Origin: Ilex aquifolium
Lineage: Eukaryota > Streptophyta > Magnoliopsida > Aquifoliales > Aquifoliaceae
DNA length: 64,000 nt
NCBI GenBank assembly: GCA_951799425.1
Contig: OX637393.1
Span: forward strand, 26,244,744-26,308,743
Reading direction: 5' to 3'
Part shown: positions 25,338 to 35,626 of the stretch, in pieces
Layout of the letters: each line of letters starts with the position of its first letter
Position numbering within the stretch: the stretch's first letter is position 1
Made by a program: the position numbers and the translations under genes
The notes under the pieces: generated by a model
Seen by the model: only the letters and a program-made list of their open reading frames with translations
Told to the model about the DNA's origin: nothing
Database searches by the model: none

Positions 25338-25404
25338 GAGGATCAGCACCGTCACCGTCTGGACGATGCTGATAGCGTCCGAACGGTGCTGACCAGTATA
25401 AAAG
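25338..25404 (+). promoter_or_regulatory. Promoter-like module upstream of retroelement ORF3
   Basis: TATAAAAG at 25397-25404 follows a GC-rich block (GGATCAGCACCGTC...GCGTCCGAACGGTGCT). A diverged copy of that block lies at 28553-28602, before the TATA box of the LTR-like segment. It is 213 bp upstream of the ORF3 start codon. It may be an internal promoter or part of a decayed LTR. Confidence 0.4.
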
Positions 25405-25616
25405 CTCATGTTCGCGTAGAAGCCAGTCCAACAGTTCCCTCGCAACAAAATTTTAAAAAAAAATAGCAGATTTCTTCACCTTCTTTCTTCATATTAGCGT
25501 TACCCATAATCTTTTCTTCAATTTAGCTCTGATTAAGCACTTACCCATCATCTGTTATAGGTTTCTACCGATCAAAATTCCTTGAAATCTCATTTTGAGC
25601 AAGAAATTCAGAAATC

Positions 25617-26716
25617 ATGGATCCAACCGCAAGAACAAGAGTCTCGTCAAGCCGAGCACGACGAGGAGCCTCTCCAACGCCTGAAGCAGCCACAGCAACA
25701 AGAACAACCCCAGGGTCAGAATGTATTCGATGCTGCTAAATTTGAAAACATTGATTAGCAAGTTTGGTATGATACTTAGTTTTATTCTAAGCCTATTATT
25801 GTTGAGAAACTTGTCATATATGAGGATTTCGAACAAATTGGGGCTAGGAAAAATCTAGAAGGAAGGGGTTGGCTTAATTATGTGAAATTGGTAGGTCCTA
25901 CATATGAATGTTTAGTCCGAGAATTTTATAGTAATGTAAAGGAAACCGGGCCAAGGCAATTTCTTGTTTATGTTAGGGGAGTTGTGTTTCAAGTTACACC
26001 GGCTACCACTGCTAATTTTTTTAATCCGATCCCAAGGTATCAACATCCCTAGTATTCCTATACCATATTGCTTGACATGACTATCATTGGGATTGAGTTG
26101 ACTGGGAATCCAAAATATGTCTGGGGAAGGCCAAACAAGTATATTATGTAAGGGGACTTAACTGACAAATACAGAATCCTGAATTTGATTGCCCTAGTCT
26201 CAGAAAAACCAAATCTACATTGAGAGAGCCTATTTTATGTATGCCTTTGGAATGGAAAACACTATTGATCTGCCAACACTGATAGTGGATCAAATAATGG
26301 TAATTGTTAAAGCTAAGAAGCCCTCACTCCTATTTGCTGTGTTAGTATCTGAGTTATGCAGGACAAAATGAGTCATTGCAGATCCCACATAACCAATGGT
26401 GGAGCATTTAACACTATTGGATAAAACTTCGTTAAAAAATAGCCATGGAGGGCAAACAGAATAACAACAGGAAGCACCACCAGAACCGCAAGCAGATCCA
26501 GTCCCGGGAGGTGTAGACTTTTAGCCACCAGAGGAGCCTCAGCAACAAGAAGAGCAGCCTTATATTCTAGTTGATGACAGGATTGATCGCCAGATACTAT
26601 TGGAATTAGAGACTCGCATCACTGAGTTGGATCAAAGAATGGCGAGTTAAGAAGAAAATCAAAATGAGATCCCGAGGCTACTTCGAGGACAATACAGTGG
26701 AGGCCCCTCAGCCTAG
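25617..26716 (+). pseudogene. Third ORF of Athila-like element (plant transposon-protein type)
   Basis: A degraded reading frame beginning MDPTARTRVSSSRARRG. After a frameshift near 25730 it continues with IGARKNLEGRGWLNYVKL and the segment FLVYVRGVVFQVTPATTANF. The arrangement resembles the 'putative plant transposon protein' ORFs of gypsy elements, which carry a V.VRG..V.F.P-like stretch. It ends with a Gln/Glu/Pro-rich linker and a short coiled-coil-like tail (LELETRITELDQRM) before TAG at 26714. Many stops interrupt it. The position after pol fits an Athila third ORF. Its function is not known. Confidence 0.6.
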
Positions 26717-28394
26717 TGACTAGAATTTCTGTATTTTCTATGCTCTTTGTACTTTTACTAAACTTTGAATTATGCACTTCGTTTTAGTTTGGATGTTTTG
26801 GATAATAGTTTTGATTTGGTTTTAATAAATTTGGTTAGTTGGTATTTTGCTTAAATTTTGTTGTGTTAGGATACTTACTTCATATGATTCACGATACGAA
26901 TTATGTTATCATTCTAATGCATTGTAGGTATAACCCTAACCAGATTACGCGGGAATTTCATACATTGTTTGTACACTATCTCTATATTTTCAGAGAACTC
27001 ATCATTCTGAGCACGTAAAAATTTCTTATTTTGAAAACCTTCTAAAATACTACAATCCTTTATTAAGCTTACATATATAGTGGAGATGTAAACCTTATGC
27101 AGATTTCAAGCCAATCTTCTTTGGAGAGATTTTTCACAGCGTAAATTTATTTTTGAATAATCTCATCATCCTTGTTTTGATTAGCACTTGTTGAATAACA
27201 TGGTTAACATTTTTCTTCAATTTTTAAATGGAAATTATGCAGGTGCATGAATTCTGGGGAATGATCTTAGGCCATTTGTGATTTTATTTTGAGCCTTAAC
27301 CATTTCTTTTGCAAAACTATATCCCTAGTAAGCCGTGATTGAACCTAAATGAAAATTTCTTTTCTTAAGACCCATCAATTAACCGAGCCATAGAAAAATA
27401 TATTGACCAACCCTTGCTATCTAATTTTCTTCCACCTTTTCCTAAAGAAAGCATTATACAGAAAAGGGAGAAAAGAAAAAATGGTGACTATGCTTCAAGA
27501 AAGAAAAGAAAAGGAAAAAGAATTTGTGAAATAAAACAAAAGAAGAAAAGTCAAGGAAGCAAAGAAAAAACAAAGAGCCAGGAGATTGCAAAAATATGAT
27601 TGAAATAAGGAATGGGAAATATGATAAGGAGAGGTGTGTACTACACTAATCAAAAAGGATATCTTTTTGAATACATTTGACTTCATTTCTTAAACGCAAC
27701 TCCCTTGGCCACATTATAACCTTGATAAAGTCATTTTTGATTTCAGAAAGCATGTTGATGCAGTGTTAGTATTCCTTCATGAGATTATGCCAATTTTCAA
27801 TTCCATTAAAATAACATTCTTTTGGGATATTACATGTGCATTATCTTGCTTTGATAAAAATATTCTTATCACATGTAATCTTTGAGTGATAGTCACTAAC
27901 ACTTGAGTGTATTCTTTACTAAGTGATTTCTAGGAAAGGATTGACATTAAGGCTAATTCTTGTACAACAAAGTGATGGGTGGTGATATTTCTTAAGTGTT
28001 TTTGAAATAAAGAAATCCCTACACATACAAACGAGTTTTTCTGGAAATATATGGAATAATGTTACAACTAATTTGTGTTACTCTTATAGTGATCAGGGAA
28101 AGGAAGTATCATGTCAATAGAATAGAATAGTGATTTAATTTTATCTATGAAAAATGTGAATTATGTAATCCAAACCTTTGAAGTTTGTAGTTATCTTCAC
28201 TGAAAACCTTCACGAGACAAAACTCGTAGCATCAACTAAATTCAATCGTGAAATCTACGAAAGTGATTTTGTTTTATTATTACTAGGGACTAGTAATGTT
28301 TGGTTGGAAGGTGTGATTACCTCTAAAAAGTGTGTAAATGAACTAGGTTTTAAGGTTAACTATGTGTGTAAATTAGGTTAAAAGTAATCAAATT
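26717..28394. other. Retroelement 3' noncoding sequence
   Basis: AT-rich, with no recognised domain. A Lys-rich open frame at 27414-27599 is a translation of an A-rich tract. It is presumably the spacer between ORF3 and the LTR-like region. Confidence 0.4.
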
Positions 28395-29814
28395 TTAGGG
28401 TTAATGCGTAGTTTGTGCATTTTGCTGGGTTTCAAGCGAAAATATGGAAGTTCAAGAGGATCAAAGTGTATAGGCTAAATGAAGAAGGGGAGGCAAGTAT
28501 AATTCACAAGTCAACAAGTCAAACAAAGAGGCTGTCAAACATGAAAAAACCAGAGGATCTCCACCGTCCGGACGGTGGTGATGGCGTCCAAACGGTCCTT
28601 AAACCGCTTCATTTCTCTCTCTTCTCCCGTTGGTCCATTTTAGCAACAAAGGCCTCCTATTGGTCAACCTAGTTGTCTGTCGCCTTACTTCCTCCTTCCG
28701 GTGCCTATAAATAGCCCGTTCCAACCATTTCTCAAGGGGATTTCCCCGGAGTTCAGTCTAGTGCAAGAGAGAAGAAAGGGGAGAAAAAAAGGAAGAGTGA
28801 AGCCCAACCCTAATCACTTCTCAGCCATAATTTTCTCTACTTCTGCATTTCTATTTACCCTTTTCTACTTGGAGGGCTAAACCTCTCCCACTTTTGTGCC
28901 CTAGCTGGTAATTAGAGTGGTAGTGTTTCAGCTATTCCTCGGGGAAGGATGTGTTGTATTTTATTTTCGGTTGTAATGAGATCATTTCACTTCTGTTGCT
29001 CGTCTATAGCAATGAGGTGTGAGTAGTCTATTAATACTCTTCAGTGAATGGTGAATGCATGTATAATACTATTTAAGTTATGGAAATGTCGATATTTTAT
29101 TTATGTGTTAATGTTTATACATCCCTTAATTGATGGATGGTTACTTTTATAATATGCTCATGGTTATGAATACCGAGCAGAGCTCAATACTATATACCAT
29201 ACTATCTATAAAATTGCACACTTCATGCATGATACAGTGATGCACGTAGTTGGACTTTATGTAACAGTTGAGAGATTGGTTATAGACGGGTTAAATCTCG
29301 TCATAGTCAATGCTTTTGATTCAATACATAAATCAGAACTCCTTCTTCATTGAATCATCAACCTGTCGATTGAATAGCTGGAGTAAGCCTTTTGAATGGT
29401 TTACCTTCGGGTTTACTAGGGTTATTTGATTATTGCGTGGTACATAGACCTTCCGACTAACCTAATCAGTTGTTGTGATATGGTTCAGTTATATATCAAA
29501 CCTACCGGTTAACTTTCCAGTAAAATGGGAGTTATTTGTTGTAAGGTGGCATTTTCATAAATAAACAGTATGATGTATTTTGGATCCTTGAACTGAAGAG
29601 TACCTTTTTTATCGTTGTTATTCAAAGTTTTAGTTAAGTGTTCATTTGATAATTTCTAAGCTAACACTGCAAGCTATTTCATTGCACACTACACACACAA
29701 GACAATTTTATCATTTTCTATTTTGACTACTAACAGTTAGCTCCATGTGGGTTCGACCTCGGACTTAAACTGAGAAATACTACAATTTAACCACTTATAC
29801 TTGGGTGTATGACA
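28395..29814 (+). mobile_element. LTR-like segment of Athila-like gypsy element
   Basis: Contains a GC-rich CACCGTCCGGACGGTGGTGA block, a TATAAATAG box at 28706-28714 and, near the right edge, CATGTGGGTTCGACCTCGGA. Similar 'gtgGgttcGACC' text is typical of the right part of Athila/Tat LTRs. It probably ends ...GTGTATGACA at about 29814. The left edge is uncertain and no target duplication could be tested. Confidence 0.5.
28706..28714 (+). promoter_or_regulatory. TATA box of the LTR-like segment
   Basis: TATAAATAG in a GGTGCCTATAAATAGCCCG context, the usual form of a plant LTR core promoter. Confidence 0.55.
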
Positions 29815-30189
29815 TAAATCAGGTTAGATCTGATGTCAAAATAAGGGGAGTGTCAAAAAAGAAAAATGCATATAGGACACTCACTAACCGGTTATGTATG
29901 CCCTTAAACGATATATTATGAATTCATGTAGAGCTTTACTTATCATTTAATGTCTAACAGTTTAATTCATGTAATTCGATCGTTGAGGCGATGGTGAAGT
30001 AAACTACTGGTAGTTGCCTCATTTGCCTGACCCACGGGATTTCCCAAATGGGCATTAGTTCTTTAAGCACCTGATCTACCTGCAACATTAACATCATCAA
30101 GGATCTATCGTAACTCTATTTATCTCCCTGTTCCCAACACTTGGTGCTCCCATTTGCTTATTCCTCTGTCAATCGTTGTTATGGTGTCG

Positions 30190-30708
30190 TGTTTTGATTT
30201 CCACAATTGTCATTGCTACCTCCAATTTGGTGTGTTCGTCGTGCCTACTGGTGATCCGTCTCCTCCTGGTCTTGCTCAACATGGGTAGCTTTCTCCACTA
30301 ATTTCCCGTAGTCAATAAGTCGCAAGGCGACCAAGTGATTTATGATATGCGGCTTCAATCCATGTTCAAACCTTTTAGCATTCTTAGCTTTTTTCGATAC
30401 ATAGTTCTTAGCATAGCGAGAAAGCTATACAAACTTAGCCTTGTATTGTGCAATAGTCATGCCTCGTTGTTGTAATGCAAGGAACTCAATCATCGTCTGA
30501 TCCTTTACTGAATTAGAAAAATACTTATCATTAGATATCTGCTCGAACTGTGCCCAAATCAATCGAGCCACATTTTGAGATATTTTCATGATATCTCACC
30601 AATGATCTACATCTCTCTCAAACAAATAGGCAACAATTCTAACTCTCAGATCGTCTATAATTCCCATATCGTCAATGACTTTCTTCACTTGGCGCAAACA
30701 CTTCTCTG
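30190..30708 (-). pseudogene. Ty3/gypsy (Tekay/Del-like) gag, downstream part
   Basis: The minus-strand reading includes CLRQVKKVIDDMGIIDD, LRVRIVAYLFERDVDHW, FLALQQRGMTIAQYKAKF and LVEKATHVEQDQ, a Retrotrans_gag-type domain. It has an in-frame stop after the QYKAKF motif. It is separated from its upstream part (34965-35290) by the hAT element at 30709-34964. The downstream continuation (29815-30190) decays into unrecognisable sequence. Confidence 0.85.
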
Positions 30709-31119
30709 CAGTGTTATCAAAACTAGACTGGACCAACTGGTCCAACCGGTTAACCGTTGAATTGGAACCTAAGTCGGTCTGGTTTACTAATTGGACCACT
30801 TAAGCAATTGCACTAGCTACAAACCATTAAATTAGTCAATTTTTAAAAAACCAACGAACCAAATTTGTTAATAAAACTGGCTGGTTCAAATTTTAGTTAT
30901 TAAAATTTTTTGTACAGTCCTCCAGTTGTACTAACCTCATAATGAAGCTTTTCCAACTTTAGACTGGATATTTCAAAAAACTAAAAACTTCAAACTGGCT
31001 AGTTGAGCAACTTGTGCCACACATAAATATGGCACTTTGTGGTAAGAAGTGAAGGACACCGGTGTGTTGGTGTAATATGAGGGAAACATAAATATGTGAT
31101 CCTAAGTTGGGATGTATAA

Positions 31120-31540
31120 CTACATGAAAAGATGAAGTGATTCAAGTAAGACTAAAGGTTGTACAAAGCAGATAGGAAATGTATATTTATAAGCAAAAGA
31201 AATATTTAAAATTTGTGATGGGTGATACTTATGTTGATAAGCAAATTAGACATTAGAAGATCTGCAATGAGGGATTAGACATTTATGAGAATATTACACG
31301 AAAATTATGTGTTAAGATTTGAAAAGAAGGGAAAATTTAGTCAGAGATATATTGGATCCTATGAGTTTCTAGGAAGGGTTGGAGCTACAACTTACCAATT
31401 AGATTTACCTTTGGAGTTGTCTTGTTTACATAACGTGCTTTATGTTTCTATGCCCAAGAAGTATATATATACACTCGATTCTTCTAATATATTGATTGAG
31501 CAGCCTATTGAGCTAAAGGAAACTTTTATTTTATGTTGAG
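31120..31540 (+). pseudogene. Ty3/gypsy (Tekay/Del-like) integrase C-terminus
   Basis: Degenerate frame RFEKKGKFSQRYIGSYEFL, then RVGATTYQLDLP and LSCLHNVLYVSMPKKY. This matches the end of chromovirus Pol (…G.KLSPR.IGPFEIL.RVG…LHNVFHVS.L.KY). Upstream text at 31120-31230 resembles the preceding linker but is shifted. The rest of pol is missing: only the 3' end of this element is inside the hAT. Confidence 0.85.
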
Positions 31541-32064
31541 GAGCCAATAAGTTTTGTATAGAAGAACCATTCTATTGGTTGATTGTTGTGGAAGAGTTAC
31601 TCAATCAAGTAAGTTACTTGAGAAAGAGAGGAAAAAAAAAAAAAGATCATTGATTGGCAATAGCAGAACTAGTAGTTAAGATTTGAATTTGTGATTGATG
31701 CTTTGAGTATGAATTGCCTATCATAAGTTTAAATTTTGAATACATTTGTTATGTAGTACTTTTAATTTATAGATAACCTCAGCTCTACAAATGACTTTTT
31801 GTTTTAGTTGGTGATCTATGCTAGCTGGATAATTTATGATTATAGACTATGTTGTGAATTAGACTCATACAATGGAAGTGTAGCAACCATGTTAATTTTT
31901 TTATTCTGGATTATATAATATTTGGGTGTTGAAAAGGGAGAATTGGTAGACAAAGGATTGGATTGATGTTGAGATAACTCTTGGTTTTGGCATTTAAAAT
32001 TATACATGGAAGTTACCATAGCATTATTGGAGAGAGTTGATTGATTTTGAGGACGAAATGTTTT

Positions 32065-32077
32065 AAGGGGGAAAGAG
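32065..32077 (+). promoter_or_regulatory. Polypurine tract
   Basis: AAGGGGGAAAGAG directly before the LTR start at 32079 and after GAGGACGAAAT. This is the standard arrangement in Tekay/Del elements (primer for plus-strand synthesis). Confidence 0.75.
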
Positions 32078-32078
32078 T

Positions 32079-34591
32079 TGTAAGACCCGGATTGATATTT
32101 ATAAGGAAATTGGGAATTAAAAGGAAGTATTGTATAAGATTTTGGTTATAATTTAATTTATTGGAATAAAGGAGGAAGGAAGTGTAGTTTTAATTAATAA
32201 TAAGAAGGATATAAGGGAAGGATAAGGGAGTGTCTGACAGTGAAGACCACACAAAAGAAAAAAAAACATAAGGTGGAAGAAGAACGAAGAAGAGGAAAAG
32301 GGAACAGGAAAAATGTGAGTTTCAACTCGAATCCAACGGTGAAATTATCTCCGTTTCTTATAAAAGTTGAGTTTGTTGTTTATTGTTGTTTGAATTTCAT
32401 ATCTATCGGTTCAGTTTCTTCAAATGAAGTTGTTTTATTTATTTTATGTTTTCTTTTAGTTGATAATCTTTTGGGTGGAGTTTTTTACATTGATGCCCAA
32501 ACCTATTTTGGATGGGTTTTAATTGATTTTGGAGTAGATTGAAGTGGGTTTTGGTTCATGGATAGAAGACTAGAGATCGTGATAGTAATCCCGGTTTTGA
32601 CAGACAACTTGGATACTCAGTGAAAAAATGGCGTTAACTCTCTCTAAAAAATTTGGATTTGTGCACCATTTTTTTTGTTGTTGTTGGAACATAGATTCGT
32701 AGATCTTTCTAAACATATATGATACAGAACCTAATTCTATTTGTGTGAAAATTGACATAAGTTTGAAGTTGACTGCAATACTACGACTGATGGAACAAGA
32801 TTAGTATTTTTATAAACAAGTGAACATACCTTTTCACATAGAACCTCAATTTTAGCTCATGACCTATGGTTAGAATGCTTAGAAAGTCTATTTTATGATT
32901 AATTTGGGTTCTTGTTATTTTAGTAAAGATAGACGCTTGTTTTAATTAAACTCGTGCGATGGGTCCTCGTGCTATTTTAATGTATGTAAAGTGTTCGAGG
33001 AAATGTTTGAGTGAAGCGAATGAGCGAAAATGGGGCTTAAGTGACTTGATCTTATTTGAGTTTAATTTGGTATGAAATAAATTAGATTGGGTTGGATCAA
33101 AGAAACAAAATATTGAAAAATTCGAATATGAGGGATATTGGGCAACTTTAATACCCTTTGGTAAAATGAGCATAACTTTTTATAGAAAACTCGGATTGAC
33201 GCACCGTCAATTTTTTTGGAAACTAGATTCAGAGATCTTTCTAGTGGTATGTGGTAGAACATCATATTGTTCATGTAGAAATTCATTTTTTAGTTTAAAA
33301 ATAACTAAAAAAAACCCACTTATTGAATTTGAAAGCTTGTTGAAAAATAATCGGAACATGGTCTATGGGAGGTTGTGTTGAGCTTATGATCTATTGTTAA
33401 AAACATTAAGAAGCTTACTTTCTAACTCATTTGGTTTCATGTTGAGTTGTTATGAAAATAAACCATGGGATTGGAGTTGTTTTGATCTAAGTCGAGTTGA
33501 ATCAGATCGAACAAAATTAAAATGAAATATGCTTATATGCATATGTTTGCATCCATTGAGTTATTTGGAGTTGAAACTCATTGTGTACGATTATATGATT
33601 TGTGTTAGGTTCATAATATACTATACCGATTCCACTTAGGGATTGGGCATAAATCTGAGTGGTGTGTTGGTTGACGGTGACGGGTGAAGTGTACTACTTC
33701 ATAATAATTGGAAATAAAACTATATGACTACTATGAGTTATTTCACTATGTGCAATGAGGCTTTGATGATTTGATTTATATTGAGTTGAACAAATAATAG
33801 ATCAAATATATTTTGTTGAAAAGCTTGTGATTTATTAAAAAGCTTGTGGTTTGTTGAAAAGTTTGTGATTTGAGTAGTATTCACTGTGCTAGAATTGTTG
33901 ATAGCTTGACATGACTTACATATTAATTGGGACATTGCGCAGTTGTCGTGAGACAGTTTGACATTACTTAAATGTTGTAGATAGCTTGACATTACTTAAA
34001 TGTTGTTGATAGTCTGACATTGCTTAAATGTTGTTGATAGTCTGACATTGCTTAAATGTTGTTATTGACTCATAGCACATGTGAACTATTTATTATGTTG
34101 TTATTTTGGCCGTAATTATGAGATTTCAAAGTAAGTTGAAAACACTTTGATTTTGTCGTTCTTCTCAGATTGTGAACATATTCTGGTGAAATAATATTTG
34201 ATCCATGTTTTTAATATTTTCATTTATTATGATGCGTAGTACTCTTAAGAAAATATTTGTTTTCAGGAAACTGAAGTTTAGAGTTGGATCCACTACAACA
34301 CTAGTAGAGTAGAGATGGGAGGTTAAAGAAACAGGTTGTGTACATATTGTACAGGAGTATTCGTTTCCTTAGTGATGTGAGAGATAAATTACCTAATGTT
34401 TTGTTTTGCATTGAGTTACAGAGTTGTGTACTCTTTCATAGAGTTGTATGGTTTATCTCTTTTATGATATCATTGGTTGATATTATTGGTTTTAAATGCT
34501 TCCTTGCATTACAAGCGCAGGTATTACCACATGTCGAGTTATACTTCAATCTTTGGGATACCAAATAGGTCTCTTGAGATGGGGTGTGACA
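32079..34591 (+). mobile_element. 3' LTR of Tekay/Del-like element (nested in hAT)
   Basis: About 2.5 kb, from TGTAAGACCCGG to GGGGTGTGACA, with the TG...CA ends and CCCGG motif usual for Tekay LTRs. It is placed directly after a polypurine tract and the Pol C-terminus. Internal 28-bp tandem repeats lie at about 33970-34063. Confidence 0.8.
33970..34063. repeat. 28-bp tandem repeats within LTR
   Basis: A unit like TTGTTGATAGTCTGACATTG followed by CTTAAATG occurs about three times, with earlier diverged copies from about 33890. Confidence 0.75.
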
Positions 34592-34964
34592 TCTTCACTT
34601 GAACAAGGCATTTGTATGCCTTTTAAGTTTAACGCTTTTTTTTTTCATCACTCACATATTAGCTTTGTGTGAGATTTAAAAGCTAAATCACTAGTTAATA
34701 AAATTTAAATAATTATTCATATATTTGTATATAAAATTTAATTGTTTAAAAATATATTTTTACTGGTTTTTATATATAAAACACTAGTATACACACACAA
34801 TGTATACGTTGTGAACATATTTCATATTTTTTTAACTAAGTTATTATATTTTATATATTTGTATTATTCTACTAGTCCGATCAATTGACCCATCGGTTAG
34901 ACCAATGAACTATTGACTCGGTCCTTTTGTCAGTTCGATGTCCGGTCTGGTTCTGATAACACTG

Positions 34965-35290
34965 CTTCTCTGCCTCCACTAGGTTGGGGCTCCCATGAAA
35001 AGTATGAGGGTGTTACCTAAGGAACAACTTCAACACCATCATCCTCTGTCCCTTGAGCCCTCCAACCGATCCTATTGTTTGTTGGGTCACCATAGTACGG
35101 TTGTTGTTGTTTCTAACTTCTTGTTGGACTAACGAAATCAATTCCCATAGGCATTGGGTAGATACCATTTGTAGTATCTTGGGTTGGTGGTGGTGATGGA
35201 TTATTGTTACTGGATAACTCCAGCTACTGAGTAAGAGGTCTTCTTCCATCCGTCCTACAATCACAATCAAGTTTAACATAAGACTGCACA
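34965..35290 (-). pseudogene. Ty3/gypsy (Tekay/Del-like) gag, upstream part
   Basis: The minus-strand frame reads ...HPHTFHGSPNLVEAEK up to the hAT insertion, then continues as CLRQVKK on the far side (30708 downwards). The N-terminal part is Asn/Gln/Pro-rich and carries frameshifts and stops. Just upstream are a primer-binding site and LTR, so this is the 5' end of a minus-strand element. Confidence 0.75.
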
Positions 35291-35401
35291 CTAGTTAGAT
35301 GTTACATTGTCTATTCAAACTCGATCTGATACCCAACTCCTAACAATTCATCCCGTGACTATCCCATTTCCTATAGCTACCATTTAAGACCTAATACATA
35401 T

Positions 35402-35416
35402 GTTCTAATACCAACC
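35402..35416 (-). promoter_or_regulatory. Primer-binding site (initiator tRNA-Met type)
   Basis: On the minus strand, TTGGTATTAGAACA follows an LTR end reading GGGGCATGACA. It approximates the plant retrotransposon site TGGTATCAGAGC complementary to tRNA-Met. Confidence 0.65.
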
Positions 35417-35626
35417 TGTCATGCCCCATGTTTCTAAAAAATGGTGTGATGTAAATGAAAGCTGCTTATTAATTCAAAAAAAAAAATCTCATTCAAATAT
35501 TTGGTGAGGTTTACCGTATTAGAAACATAATTCAAAGGCAATGAACATGATGGTCATAGAAAAACCTGTGAGAGCATACATCAAACAATCCATCCCCAAA
35601 CCATTAATAATTATTACTACTTCATT
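35417..35626 (-). mobile_element. 5' LTR of the minus-strand Tekay-like element (first part)
   Basis: Begins (plus-strand view) TGTCATGCCCC next to the primer site. It is interrupted at 35627 by a solo LTR and resumes after 38157. The outer end was not identified, probably between 38500 and 39100. Confidence 0.55.

Larger units (their letters stand above)
30709..34964. mobile_element. hAT element carrying a nested Tekay-like fragment
   Basis: Terminal inverted repeats CAGTGTTATC...GATAACACTG extend imperfectly for about 25 bp. A perfect 8-bp duplication CTTCTCTG (30701-30708 and 34965-34972) is the hAT signature. Removing the element and one copy of the duplication restores a continuous gag frame on the minus strand. 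Without the nested retroelement only about 0.8 kb is hAT sequence, with no transposase, so it is nonautonomous. The ends contain short (A)CTGGTCC / GGACCA palindromic text. Confidence 0.88.

Noticed and set aside
29737..29765. tRNA T-arm (GGGTTCGACCTC)
   Set aside because: No acceptor stem, D-arm or anticodon arm can be built around it. It is better explained as the conserved right part of an Athila-type LTR.
33890..34065. CRISPR-like array
   Set aside because: The 28-bp units are directly adjacent without unique spacers, inside a plant LTR: an ordinary tandem repeat.
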